From Galbibacter sp038433465 (GTDB lineage Bacteria; Bacteroidota; Bacteroidia; Flavobacteriales; Flavobacteriaceae), in NCBI RefSeq assembly GCF_038433465.1, contig NZ_JAESVF010000001.1:186001-250000 (forward strand): a stretch of DNA of 64,000 nucleotides, written 5' to 3'. The notes under the pieces are model-generated. The model searched no databases. It was given only the letters and a program-made list of their open reading frames with translations, and had not been told where the DNA came from. Below, piece after piece: positions 43,174-52,825 of this stretch. The translations under genes and the position numbers were made by a program. Position 1 is the stretch's first letter, and each line of letters starts with the position of its first letter.

Positions 43174-44424
43174 TTATTCAGCAATAGCTTGCGCAACAAT
43201 GTAACCGCCCGTCCATGCATTTTGAAAATTAAACCCTCCTGTTACAGCGTCAATATTCATAACTTCTCCAGCAAAATAAAGGTTTTTGCAAAGTTTACTT
43301 TCGTAGGTTTTAAAGTTTATCTCTTTTAAATCAACACCGCCAGCAGTTACAAATTCCTCTTTAAAAGTACTTTTTCCGTTTACTTGAAAAGTTGCTTTTG
43401 TAAGTGCCTCCGAGAGTTTTTGCAAATGTGTATTGCTCAATTCTGCCCAATGTTGTTGCTGTGAAATTTCTGAAACTTCCAATAGTTTAAACCACAATCG
43501 TTTTGGAATATCGAAAGGCCTTGAATTGAATACTACCTTTTTTGCTTCGGAAGTTTTTAACTCTTTTAATTCTGATAAAACTTCTTCTTGATGGTAGGCA
43601 GGCAACCAGTTAATTTGAATTTTAAACTGATAATTTAATGTCGCTAAGGCCCGTGCGCCCCACGCTGATAATTTTAAAATGGCAGGACCACTTACTCCCC
43701 AATGGGTTATTAAAAGCGGACCTTGCGCCGATGCTTTTTGTCCGTTTTCCAGTTTTATTGGGTTTCCTTTATTGTCAAACAACATTACCGAAGCGGGTGT
43801 TGAAACTCCCATCAAACCATCTATTCTAGAGTCTTTTATATTGAAGGTAAACAATGAAGCTACCAGCGGAATAATAGTATGCCCCAACTGCGCCAATTGT
43901 TGCCAAATTTTAGGGTTACTCCCCGTGGTTATCACTACCTTTTTTGAATGAAGCATCCCTTGCGAAGTTTCTACTTCCCAAAGAGATTCATTTTCAGTTG
44001 AAGCTCTGATATATTTAACCCCACAACTGGTATTTACTTTTACACCTAACTTTTCTGTTTCAGCTAAAAAACAATCAATAATAGTTTGAGAAGAATTGCT
44101 TTCGGGAAACATTCGTCCGTCTTCCTCTATTTTTAGGGCAACACCGCGTTCTTCAAAAAAAGCAACAGTATCGCCACTACAAAAAGTATGAAAAGGACCG
44201 CGAAGTTCTTTCTGCCCTCTAGGATATGATTTCACCAATTCGTTCGGTATAAATTCGGCATGCGTAACATTACAGCGTCCACCTCCAGAAACTTTTACTT
44301 TGGTAAGCACTTCTTTTCCGCGCTCTAAAATAACTACGTTAAGCTTTGGGTTTTGCGTTGCTATTTGAATAGCCGTAAAAAAACCTGCAGCACCACCGCC
44401 AACAATTATCACATCAAAAATCAT
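43174..44424 (-). CDS. YhiN/HI0933-type flavoprotein
   Basis: A 416-residue FAD protein with the FAD site VIIVGGGAAGFFTAIQIA, the family signature LTKVKVSGGGRCNVTH, and the C-terminal FVTAGGVDLKEINFKTYESK and GEVMNIDAVTGGFNFQNAWTGG. The substrate of this widespread family is not established. A TATCTTTG -7 box at 44429-44436 sits only 5 bp before the ATG, so the transcript may have little or no leader. Confidence 0.9.
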   Translation of the reverse strand: MIFDVIIVGGGAAGFFTAIQIATQNPKLNVVILERGKEVLTKVKVSGGGRCNVTHAEFIPNELVKSYPRGQKELRGPFHTFCSGDTVAFFEERGVALKIEEDGRMFPESNSSQTIIDCFLAETEKLGVKVNTSCGVKYIRASTENESLWEVETSQGMLHSKKVVITTGSNPKIWQQLAQLGHTIIPLVASLFTFNIKDSRIDGLMGVSTPASVMLFDNKGNPIKLENGQKASAQGPLLITHWGVSGPAILKLSAWGARALATLNYQFKIQINWLPAYHQEEVLSELKELKTSEAKKVVFNSRPFDIPKRLWFKLLEVSEISQQQHWAELSNTHLQKLSEALTKATFQVNGKSTFKEEFVTAGGVDLKEINFKTYESKLCKNLYFAGEVMNIDAVTGGFNFQNAWTGGYIVAQAIAE

Positions 44425-44428
44425 GATG

Positions 44429-44436
44429 CAAAGATA
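44429..44436 (-). promoter_or_regulatory. -7 promoter box very close to the YhiN-type gene
   Basis: TATCTTTG on the minus strand fits TAnnTTTG. The usual start of transcription a few bases downstream would fall at or next to the ATG. Confidence 0.45.
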
Positions 44437-44572
44437 TTACTATTTTTAAGGTTAAAACGGAATTCACGAAGAACTGTTTCTTGCCGATATTGTGATTTAA
44501 AATATTTTACTTCTTCAGATATAACTTCAAAAATACTTGACAAGTTTAATGTGAACACATTAACTAAGTTTC

Positions 44573-45820
44573 CTAAAAATAAAACATAAACCCGAAGCTA
44601 ATTCGCATAGCGTCTCTGTCTTTTCCTTGGTCGATAAAATCACTGTTTACGTAACCTTCAGCATCGAGGTCTTTTATTCCGTAGTCCAACTCCAAACCTA
44701 CAGTCATCCTATCGTACGGCTCATACATAAGATTTAAAATTCCGTAGTAATGCGTATGTGTAATATCGCCATTTAAATACACATCTGGAGTTTCTGTATC
44801 TTCTAAAAGTATATAACGAGAAGCGCCTTTATTACTAAAATGTGTGTATCCAAACACTACGTTACTATGCCATTTTGGGGAGAAAAAATACTCGTATGAA
44901 GCCCAACCTCCAACTACTGGAGTCGATTTAAATTTGTTGTTATCTGCCGGATATCCGTCGTAACCTTGCCCTGCAATAGTTGTCATATACGCTGTAATTC
45001 CTTGCCCCGCTACTATTTGATACTGAAAATTATTTTTGGTGTATGTTGGACTGTAAATTCCTGAAAAACTAAATCCGTATCCAAAAAAACCATCTTCTTC
45101 CTCTTGTAATTTATAGCGAATATATCTGTAAACCGACGAAAGTCTGATGTGTCCCCAATCGCGTTTGTATTTCATGGCGAGGGTTAAATCTGGCACATAT
45201 TGATTGCTTTCCTCCACATACGGTTCGATATCTGGAAACCTATTGTAATCGTTTATTGGAGCCTCCAAACTTACTTCGTAAATATAGTTTTCGTTTCGGA
45301 GTGTGTTTTTATATTTTACATGCGGACTACGAAGCCAAATTCCCGATGGCGGACCTTCCCATTCCATAATATTTGGCCACAACACCTCATCGCCAAAGTT
45401 GTTCCAGTTTTGTCCTATTTGCCAATGTTCTGTTTCTACATAAGCTTTTCTTAAACGAATATGTCCGTCGCCTCCCCAAAAGTCGGTTTCGACAACAGCA
45501 TCAATTTTTTTTCCGTTTTCTAAAACAATAGCAGTTTCAAACTTTATTTGCGTTTGGTATAAATCTACATGCAAACTTTTAGAATCGTCGGTTCCAAAAA
45601 CATTAATGTTTCCAACATTAAAAGTTTCGCTGTCTTGCAAACCTCCAAAAACATCAAAATAACCGTTTAACTTCATATTTACACCAAGACTACTTTTGTG
45701 TTTTGGCGCTCCATCGATACTATCTTTTGATGTTACTGTTAAAAAACGGTCTTGTGCAGAAATACTTCCGAAGAATAGTGCTCCCACCGCAAACGATACA
45801 ATTATTTTTTTCATCTTCAA
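44573..45820 (-). CDS. DcaP-like outer-membrane porin
   Basis: A 415-residue barrel protein with a signal peptide (about residues 1-23, ending GSISAQ). The early strands LGVNMKLNGYFDVFGGL, VDLYQTQIKFETAI and IRLRKAYVETEHWQIGQNWN, then GPPSGIWLRSPHVKYK, fit the DcaP family of trimeric porins; the C-terminal strand ends MRISFGFMFYF. Known DcaP porins pass anionic molecules; the substrate here is unknown. It is separated from the alpha-glucan operon by a terminator, so it is probably not part of it. Confidence 0.78.
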   Translation of the reverse strand: MKMKKIIVSFAVGALFFGSISAQDRFLTVTSKDSIDGAPKHKSSLGVNMKLNGYFDVFGGLQDSETFNVGNINVFGTDDSKSLHVDLYQTQIKFETAIVLENGKKIDAVVETDFWGGDGHIRLRKAYVETEHWQIGQNWNNFGDEVLWPNIMEWEGPPSGIWLRSPHVKYKNTLRNENYIYEVSLEAPINDYNRFPDIEPYVEESNQYVPDLTLAMKYKRDWGHIRLSSVYRYIRYKLQEEEDGFFGYGFSFSGIYSPTYTKNNFQYQIVAGQGITAYMTTIAGQGYDGYPADNNKFKSTPVVGGWASYEYFFSPKWHSNVVFGYTHFSNKGASRYILLEDTETPDVYLNGDITHTHYYGILNLMYEPYDRMTVGLELDYGIKDLDAEGYVNSDFIDQGKDRDAMRISFGFMFYF

Positions 45821-45859
45821 ATTTGATTAATACGTAGACGGGGGAAGTGCTCAAAAATA

Positions 45860-45902
45860 CATAAAATAAAAAAACCACCTAATCAAAAAGAAAAGGTGGT
45901 TT
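45860..45902 (-). terminator. Rho-independent terminator of the alpha-glucan operon
   Basis: AAACCACCT (minus strand) and AGGTGGTTT form a 9-bp stem followed by a T run. It lies 185 bp past the GDPD stop codon, with nothing recognisable in between. Confidence 0.75.
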
Positions 45903-46086
45903 GTAATTTATACGATTTATACATCAATATTACTGGAATAAAATATTTCTTTTTCCTTTTATCTTCATCATAAAATAAAACCGTAGCTTAGGCTATGCTT
46001 TGATTTTCTTCTTTGCTAAAAGAAAAAATCATCCATTTTCTTTTACAGTAAAATCAATCTATAAATGGTATTATTCTGAATAGCGT

Positions 46087-46833
46087 TTAAATTCGCTCTG
46101 GAAAATCGGTAATAATCCCGTCTACTTTGTAAGTTTTCATTTGAGAAATTGCTTCAGGTTCATTTACCGTCCAAGGATAAATCTTGAAATTTTTCGCTTT
46201 CATAGCCTTTACATTTTCAGCATTTAAACTTTTAAAATACGGATGAATAGCAACGGCTTTTAACTTTTCTCCTTCGGAAATAGCTCCTTCAATATCTTCT
46301 GAAGTTAGCACCCCTATCGGAATGTTCGCATTTAAAACACGTGTTTTTTCTAATTCATCCCACTTAAAACTCGAAATGATAAAGTCGGCATCTTTCCAAC
46401 CTTTTTTAGCTATGTATTTTTGTACAATTTGATGGACTGGCGTTGCTGTATTCGAACCTTTCAGTTCGATATTTAACACCACTCTTTTATCAATTAAATC
46501 TAAAACTTCTTCAAGCGTTGGAATCTTCACATCACCTTCTAAAGACAAGGTATCTAAAGTTGCATTTGTGTAATTTTCAATAGGACCAGTTGCTTTTGTC
46601 AGTCTGTCCACAGTATCATCATGAAAGACAATAACACTTCCATCAGCAATTTTAAAAACGTCAATTTCGATAGCATCTGCACCTAGTTCGATACCTTTTT
46701 CTATGGAAGGCAAACTGTTTTCCACAACATGCCCTCTAGCGCCTCTATGACCAATTACAATGGGTTCTTCCATTTGATTACAACTTTGAAAAAGTACCAA
46801 AAGCACTCCTAAAACAACTCCTTTTTTTATCAT
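46087..46833 (-). CDS. Glycerophosphodiester phosphodiesterase, lipoprotein
   Basis: Hydrolyses glycerophosphodiesters to glycerol-3-phosphate and an alcohol. The 248-residue protein has a lipobox LFQSC (Cys18) and the GDPD motifs GHRGARGHVVENSLPS, GADAIEIDVFK, FHDDTVDRLTK and LNIELKG. It lies 19 bp behind a GH13 gene at the distal end of the starch operon, an unexpected position; the enzyme may act on glycerol-linked glycans or simply share the transcript. Confidence 0.92.
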   Translation of the reverse strand: MIKKGVVLGVLLVLFQSCNQMEEPIVIGHRGARGHVVENSLPSIEKGIELGADAIEIDVFKIADGSVIVFHDDTVDRLTKATGPIENYTNATLDTLSLEGDVKIPTLEEVLDLIDKRVVLNIELKGSNTATPVHQIVQKYIAKKGWKDADFIISSFKWDELEKTRVLNANIPIGVLTSEDIEGAISEGEKLKAVAIHPYFKSLNAENVKAMKAKNFKIYPWTVNEPEAISQMKTYKVDGIITDFPERI

Positions 46834-46852
46834 TTTTAAGATTCTCTAAAAT

Positions 46853-48718
46853 TTAGAGTTTAAAAATAAACGATTCTAAAGGAGCCAATGATACGTTTAT
46901 AAAACCTTCACCGTTTCTTAATGTTAGCTTATTATTTTGTTGATACAACAAGTCTTCTAACTCATAATTTTCTGCTGATAAATTCCAAGCTGAAATAATA
47001 TCTTTTGGAATTCGAAGTTCAAACTGATGCGAAACTTCCGTATCAAAATTGGTTACTACAATAAGTTTTTCTTCTGCTGAATATCGAACAAATGAAAACA
47101 CGCGATGGTTGTAATTTTCGGTATGCTCTTTATTGTAATAATGAATTTCTCGACTTTCTCCAGTAAGTGCATCGTGACTTATAGCGACATTGAGCAAACG
47201 CTTGTAAAAGTCGCGCAACGATTTTTCTTCTTCGGTAGATTGACCTCCATCAAATTTTCCATTATTCATCCAACGTTGATGGTGTGGTACGCCAATGTAA
47301 TCAAAAATTGAAGTTCTACTTGGGTCGCCGAAACCAGCATCTTCAGCACCAGGCTCTCCCACTTCTTGTCCGAAATAAATCATTAAAGGAGAAGTTCCAA
47401 TTGTTGCCAAAACCGTCATAGCAGGTTTGGCTGTATTTGCATTTCCAACAAACTCCGGACTTGCAATACGCTGTTCATCGTGGTTTTCAAGAAAATACAA
47501 CATATGCGACTCGATGTCTGTAAACTTATTTCGAACCACAGGAATATGGTCGGTCCACCCGTAACCTTTCATGATGTGTTTTAACGAATCGTACATATCC
47601 ACTTTATCGTATAGAAAGTCCATTTTTCCTTTACGGATGTAATCTCTATACAAGTCTGGATTGTACACTTCTGCCATTAAAAAAGCGTCTGGATTTTTCA
47701 TTTTTATAGCCGAATTCATATAGCTCCAAAACTCTACAGGAACCATTTCTGCCATATCGTAACGAAAACCATCCACTCCAAAATCAATCCAATACAAGGC
47801 GATGTCTTTAAATTTCACCCAAGATGAAGGCACTTCTTTTCCTTGCCAAAATTCGAAGTGCTTTTTATACGATTCATTTTCAAAACCAGCGGGTAAAGTA
47901 TCAAAATCGCGATGTCCATCGGGGGAAACTCCATAATTTACTTTTACCGTTTCGTACCAATCGTTTTGGTCGGGTTGCGAAGCACGCGAACCATTGCCTG
48001 TCCATTTCGCAGGGTTTTCATCAAACTTCCCATCAATTAACGGGTTTTCTTCGCCTCCTAACGGGCGGTAATTATCACGCCAATTCGGCAACTTAAAAGG
48101 TTCTCCTGGAGTGTAATAAAAGTTATTATCTTTATGATATACTACCGATGTATCATCGGAAGCTCCAAAACTTTCTACACCTTCTGGACTACTTGTCCCT
48201 TCGTAATTTCTCGCAACATGGTTTGGAACAATATCAATAATAACCTTTAAATTATTTGCATGCGTACGATTTACCAACTGCTTAAATTCATCTAAACGAT
48301 TTGCAGGGTTTGTAGCCAAATCTGGATTTACATTGTAGTAATCCTTCACGGCGTACGGCGAACCTGCACGCCCTTTTACCACTTCAGGGTCGTCGTTAGA
48401 TATCCCAAATTCGGTATAATCGTTCACCAAAGCATGGTGCGGAACTCCCGTATACCAAACGTGCGTAACCCCCAAGTCTTTTATTTCTTGTAAAGCTTTA
48501 TCGGTAAAATCGGCAAACTTCCCAACTCCATTTTCCTCGATAGTTCCCCAAGGTTTATTGGTAGTGTTTGTGTTTCCAAACAAGCGTGTAAACACTTGGT
48601 AAACTACTAATTTCGATGGCTTCTTAGTTTTTGTTTCTTCCATTGTTTTGGTATTAGAACAAGCAACAACTAAAGATACTAAGATTATAAAAAGAAAGGT
48701 GCTTTTTAGTTTTATCAT
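46853..48718 (-). CDS. GH13 alpha-amylase, lipoprotein
   Basis: A 621-residue alpha-glucan hydrolase. Lipobox VVAC places the lipid at Cys20. GH13 motifs: DIVPNHVAR, GFRYDMAEMVPVEFW with nucleophile Asp321, AEVYNP with acid/base Glu350, and LENHDEQR with Asp414. The C-terminal beta domain ends KLTLRNGEGFINVSLAPLES. Likely exposed at the outer membrane or in the periplasm and acting on starch or maltodextrin. One base separates it from the upstream GH13 gene. Confidence 0.92.
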   Translation of the reverse strand: MIKLKSTFLFIILVSLVVACSNTKTMEETKTKKPSKLVVYQVFTRLFGNTNTTNKPWGTIEENGVGKFADFTDKALQEIKDLGVTHVWYTGVPHHALVNDYTEFGISNDDPEVVKGRAGSPYAVKDYYNVNPDLATNPANRLDEFKQLVNRTHANNLKVIIDIVPNHVARNYEGTSSPEGVESFGASDDTSVVYHKDNNFYYTPGEPFKLPNWRDNYRPLGGEENPLIDGKFDENPAKWTGNGSRASQPDQNDWYETVKVNYGVSPDGHRDFDTLPAGFENESYKKHFEFWQGKEVPSSWVKFKDIALYWIDFGVDGFRYDMAEMVPVEFWSYMNSAIKMKNPDAFLMAEVYNPDLYRDYIRKGKMDFLYDKVDMYDSLKHIMKGYGWTDHIPVVRNKFTDIESHMLYFLENHDEQRIASPEFVGNANTAKPAMTVLATIGTSPLMIYFGQEVGEPGAEDAGFGDPSRTSIFDYIGVPHHQRWMNNGKFDGGQSTEEEKSLRDFYKRLLNVAISHDALTGESREIHYYNKEHTENYNHRVFSFVRYSAEEKLIVVTNFDTEVSHQFELRIPKDIISAWNLSAENYELEDLLYQQNNKLTLRNGEGFINVSLAPLESFIFKL

Positions 48719-48719
48719 T

Positions 48720-50564
48720 TTACAAAACTTCTATAATATAACTCGATTTTCCTGCAATTTTTAAAGTGTCTTTCAACGTAATATCAGCATCAGAAATAAT
48801 ATCTTTTCCTTGTTTGGCATCTTTTAAATTCTCTTTAAATCGGTTTAAATCTAAAGTTTGTGCTTCCGAATTGTTATTGATAACCACCATTACTGTATCA
48901 TTTCCATTACTGCGGAAATACACATACACTTCGTTTTCTGGAATGTATTGCGTTGTTTTTCCTGTATGAATAACTTCTTTATTTTTTCTCCAATTGAAGA
49001 GTTTAGAAGTAAAATCGAAATAATCTTTTTGCGTTGCTGTTCTTCCTGCTGAAGTAAATGCGTTGTTTGCATCGCCTTCCCATCCGCCAGGAAAATCTCT
49101 ACGGATATCGCCGTCGCCTTTTCCTTTGTCGCCTCGCATTCCTATTTCTGAACCGTAGTACAATTGAGGAATCCCACGAACTGTGGCCATAAGCGTCATT
49201 GTTAATTTGTAATCTTCAATATTCTGATAGATTTCATTTATTCTTCCTGTGTCATGATTTTCAGCAAAAACAAGAATATTATCAATATCAGGATATAAAA
49301 AGTCGTTTACGAAATTATCGTACAACTGAATTGCACCTTTATCCCACGACGGATTTTCTTCATTAAAAACAGCCGTTACAGCATCGTGCAATGTAAAATC
49401 CATTACACTTGGCAAATGCGAATTGTAGTTTTGTATAGCACCTACTTTACTGTCTTTTTGCCAATAGGCAATTTGTGCTTGGTCGTGCAACCAAATTTCT
49501 CCAACAATGTTAAAGTTTGGATATTCGTCCATAATAGCTTTGGTCCATGTAGCCACTCCTTCTTTGTCGTTATACGAATACGTATCGACTCTAAACCCAT
49601 CTAAATCGGCATATTCAATCCACCAAATTGCGTTTTGAATTAAGTAATTTAATACCAACGGATTTTGCTGATTTAAATCGGGCATCGATTTTACAAACCA
49701 TCCGTCCATGCACATTTTATAATCTATTTCCGAAGTATTCGGGTCCATTTGTGTGCTCATTCGGTAGTTGGTTTGCGCATATCCAGGAAATTGATGAATC
49801 CAATCGTACGTTGGCAAATCTTTAATCATCCAATGCTCTACACCCCAATGATTTACCACATAGTCTTTGATAAGTTTCATGCCTCTTTTATGCAACTCAT
49901 CTGCCAAATTTTTATATTCTTCATTGGTTCCGTAACGCGCATCAATTTTATAAACATCGCTTTGCGCATAGGTATGATACGAGTATTCCGCATCGTTATC
50001 TTCGCATAAAGGAGTACTCCAAACTGCAGTTGCTCCTAGGTTTTCAATATAATCTAAATGATCTATAATCCCTTGGATATCTCCACCATGACGACCACCT
50101 TGTATTTCGCGATTTGCTTTTTCTGTCAATTCAGAAGCACTATCATTGGCAGGGTTTCCATTTGCAAAACGATCTGGCATCAGTAAATAAATCATATCCG
50201 ACGAGTCGAAACCTTTTCTATTTGCTGAGTTTTGACGTCTAGATTTTAATTCATACGCTTTGCTATCAACAACTTTCTTACCTTTTTTGAAATTGATGGT
50301 ATAGTTTTTTGCTGATGCATTTTCTGTTTCAATGGTAACAAATAGGTAATTCGGGTTTTCGGTTTTCTTTACCTCTTTTATTTTTAACCCTTCAATTTCT
50401 GGTGTTAATGAAGAAATATTATCTCCATAAACCATTAATTGTACTTCGCTTTTTTGCATTCCGCTCCACCAAAAAGGAGGTTCTATTTTTTTTATTTGTG
50501 CCTGAAGTGATACATGCATCAAAAAGGCCAATGCTACAGCTAAGGTATATTTCATTTTTACCAT
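48720..50564 (-). CDS. GH13 neopullulanase/cyclomaltodextrinase-like amylase (SusA-like)
   Basis: A 614-residue periplasmic amylase with a signal peptide (about residues 1-23, ending SLQAQ), an N-terminal beta-sandwich typical of cyclomaltodextrinases (about 24-105), and a GH13 barrel: FANGNPANDSASE, DGFRVDTYSYN with nucleophile Asp327, VGEIW with acid/base Glu356, and FAENHDTGR with Asp438. It begins a downstream part of the operon, with an operator-like palindrome 16 bp before the start codon and a hairpin repeat further upstream. Confidence 0.92.
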   Translation of the reverse strand: MVKMKYTLAVALAFLMHVSLQAQIKKIEPPFWWSGMQKSEVQLMVYGDNISSLTPEIEGLKIKEVKKTENPNYLFVTIETENASAKNYTINFKKGKKVVDSKAYELKSRRQNSANRKGFDSSDMIYLLMPDRFANGNPANDSASELTEKANREIQGGRHGGDIQGIIDHLDYIENLGATAVWSTPLCEDNDAEYSYHTYAQSDVYKIDARYGTNEEYKNLADELHKRGMKLIKDYVVNHWGVEHWMIKDLPTYDWIHQFPGYAQTNYRMSTQMDPNTSEIDYKMCMDGWFVKSMPDLNQQNPLVLNYLIQNAIWWIEYADLDGFRVDTYSYNDKEGVATWTKAIMDEYPNFNIVGEIWLHDQAQIAYWQKDSKVGAIQNYNSHLPSVMDFTLHDAVTAVFNEENPSWDKGAIQLYDNFVNDFLYPDIDNILVFAENHDTGRINEIYQNIEDYKLTMTLMATVRGIPQLYYGSEIGMRGDKGKGDGDIRRDFPGGWEGDANNAFTSAGRTATQKDYFDFTSKLFNWRKNKEVIHTGKTTQYIPENEVYVYFRSNGNDTVMVVINNNSEAQTLDLNRFKENLKDAKQGKDIISDADITLKDTLKIAGKSSYIIEVL

Positions 50565-50579
50565 TTTTAGATATTTTAA

Positions 50580-50593
50580 AATAAACGTTTATT
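50580..50593. promoter_or_regulatory. CG-centred palindrome, possible LacI-type operator
   Basis: AATAAACGTTTATT is a perfect 14-bp palindrome centred on CG, 16 bp before the SusA-like gene. The AAACGTTT core is shared with the palindrome before susC (58585-58602), and the PUL encodes one LacI-family regulator. Confidence 0.5.
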
Positions 50594-50594
50594 A

Positions 50595-50683
50595 AGTCAT
50601 TTCGAACGTAGAGAGAAATCTCACTACTTGTGAGGTCACTAATAATCATATGTGATTTCTCACCCTTCGGGGTTCGAAATGAC
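50595..50683. repeat. Imperfect long inverted repeat (flavobacterial TCATTTCGAAC element)
   Basis: The left arm starts AGTCATTTCGAACGTAGAGA and runs to 50624; the right arm (50652-50683) is its near reverse complement, ending GGGTTCGAAATGACT. The core is the same element as in the 26.1 kb tandem repeat. It falls inside the 148-bp gap between GH97 and the SusA-like gene. Confidence 0.75.
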
Positions 50684-50712
50684 TCCTACTTCAAAACTAT
50701 ACTAACTACCCT

Positions 50713-52824
50713 TTACTTCTCTATAATACTTATTGCAAACCCACCACCAGGAGCCGATGTAAGTGTTAACTTCGAAGTATTGGTAACAGTTTGCTTCGTA
50801 ATTTTATACGCCTGCGAATTGGTTTTATAATGCGCATCTTTTGCATCAGCATAAATAGTCGCTTCGTATTTTTTTCCTTTTTCTAGAAAGTCTAACTTGA
50901 TAGTTGTAGTACGTGGCGTTGTTCCGTTTACATTTCCAACAAACCAATTATTACTTCCTTTAGCTTTACGAGCTACCGTAATAAACGCTCCTGGCTCGGC
51001 TTCCAAATATTTACTATCATCCCAATCTACTGCTACGTCTTTAATAAACTGAAAAGCATCTAAAAAACGATTGTAATTTTCTGGCGTATCGGCAGCCATT
51101 TGAAGCGGACTGTACATGGTTACGTACAACGCTAATTGATTGGCAATAGTTGCATTTAAATGTGAATTGTTATTCGGGTTCATCTTACTAATATCCATTT
51201 CAAAAATCCCTGGAGTATAATCCATCGGTCCACCAACTAAACGTGTAAACGGTAAAATAGTAACGTGGTTTGGTTTTGAACCTCCAAACGCTTGATACTC
51301 GGTTCCACGCGCAGATTCGTTCCCGATTAAGTTTGGATAAGTACGTGCAATACCTGTTGGACGAACAGCCTCGTGTGCATTAACCATAATTTTGTAATCG
51401 GCAGCTTTTTCAAGTGCATATTGATAGTGATTTACAATCCATTGGTTGTAATGGTTTTCACCTCTTGGTAAAATATCACCTACATAACCACTTTTTACTG
51501 AAGTATATCCGTGGTCGTTCATAAATTTATACGCTGCATCCATGTGGCGCTCGTAGTTACGAACAGAACTCGACGTTTCATGATGCATCATCATTTTTAT
51601 TCCTTTTGATTTTGCATACGCATGAATTCCTTCCACATCAAAATCTGGATAAGGCGTTACAAAATCAAACACATAGTCTTTTGATTTTCCAAACCAATCT
51701 TCCCATCCTACATTCCAACCTTCTACTAAAACAGCGTCAAAACCATGTTTTGCAGCAAAGTCTATATATTTCTTTACGTTTTCAGTATTTGCAGCATGTG
51801 TTCCGTTTGGAGTAGCTTTTGAGTAATCGGTTTCTCCTAATTTAATAGAAGGAAAGTCGTTGGTATAAGCCCAAGAACTTTTCCCCGTAATCATTTCCCA
51901 CCAAACACCTACATATTTTACAGGTTTAATCCACGAAGTATCTTCAATTTTTGAAGGCTCGTTTAAATTATAAGTTATTTTGGAAGCCAAAACATCTCGA
52001 GCGTCATCACTTGCAATCACTGTTCTCCATGGCGTATTAAAAGGCGCTTGTAAATATCCTTTATCTCCATTAGCATCTGGTGTTAACCACGATTCAAAAA
52101 CCATGTTTTTATCATCCAAATTAAGGTGCATCGCTGGATAGTTTATCAAAGCTGCTTCGTGCAAATTGATGTACAATCCATTATCAGTTTTCATCATCAA
52201 AGCAGTTTGTACTCCCGTTGGCGAAAACGGAGTTTGCGAAGCATTTGGCGTAATGGCACTTTCCATTTTCCCTCTAATTTCTGATAACTTCGAGGTTGTA
52301 TAATCGTACTCTTGCGTATCGTAATCTCCAGGAATCCAAAAAGCAGTATGGTTGCCTGCCATTGCAAATTGTGTATGCTCTTCTTTAATTACAAAATACA
52401 CTAAATTGTCTTGCTGCGGAAACTCATAACGGAAACCCAATCCGTCGTTAAACAAACGAAAACGAACAATCATTTTACGATTTGTTTCTGCTTGCTTCAA
52501 TGTAACAGCCAATTCATTGTAATGGTTTGTGATTTCTGAAACTTCTCCCCAAACTGGTTTCCATGTTTCATTCACTTCATCGGTGTTTGTTGCTTCCACT
52601 GAAAAACCATTCAAAAGCGATTTCTCATCATCTTTCAGTTCAAAACCAAGCTTACTCTCCTTTACAATATCTTGTCCTTTGTAAGTTAATTTATAAGTTG
52701 GCGTACCGTCTTTCAGCAAAGAAAAATCCATTACGAAATTTCCGTTAGGCGATTTTAATTCTTGAGCCGAAAGGTTACAAACTACCAATAAAAGCAGCCA
52801 TGCGTTTAAAATTACTCTCTTCAT
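50713..52824 (-). CDS. GH97 alpha-glucosidase (SusB-like)
   Basis: A 703-residue periplasmic enzyme with a signal peptide (about residues 1-20, ending NLSA-QE). GH97 motifs include VEGWNVGWEDW (Glu368), MMMHHETSS (Glu416), VNAHEAVRPTG (Glu485) and NESARGTEYQ (Glu509). The spacing of these four glutamates is the same as that of the catalytic and calcium glutamates I recall for Bacteroides SusB, which supports the inverting alpha-glucosidase branch. It cuts malto-oligosaccharides from the non-reducing end. One base separates it from GH65. Confidence 0.93.
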   Translation of the reverse strand: MKRVILNAWLLLLVVCNLSAQELKSPNGNFVMDFSLLKDGTPTYKLTYKGQDIVKESKLGFELKDDEKSLLNGFSVEATNTDEVNETWKPVWGEVSEITNHYNELAVTLKQAETNRKMIVRFRLFNDGLGFRYEFPQQDNLVYFVIKEEHTQFAMAGNHTAFWIPGDYDTQEYDYTTSKLSEIRGKMESAITPNASQTPFSPTGVQTALMMKTDNGLYINLHEAALINYPAMHLNLDDKNMVFESWLTPDANGDKGYLQAPFNTPWRTVIASDDARDVLASKITYNLNEPSKIEDTSWIKPVKYVGVWWEMITGKSSWAYTNDFPSIKLGETDYSKATPNGTHAANTENVKKYIDFAAKHGFDAVLVEGWNVGWEDWFGKSKDYVFDFVTPYPDFDVEGIHAYAKSKGIKMMMHHETSSSVRNYERHMDAAYKFMNDHGYTSVKSGYVGDILPRGENHYNQWIVNHYQYALEKAADYKIMVNAHEAVRPTGIARTYPNLIGNESARGTEYQAFGGSKPNHVTILPFTRLVGGPMDYTPGIFEMDISKMNPNNNSHLNATIANQLALYVTMYSPLQMAADTPENYNRFLDAFQFIKDVAVDWDDSKYLEAEPGAFITVARKAKGSNNWFVGNVNGTTPRTTTIKLDFLEKGKKYEATIYADAKDAHYKTNSQAYKITKQTVTNTSKLTLTSAPGGGFAISIIEK

Positions 52825-52825
52825 A

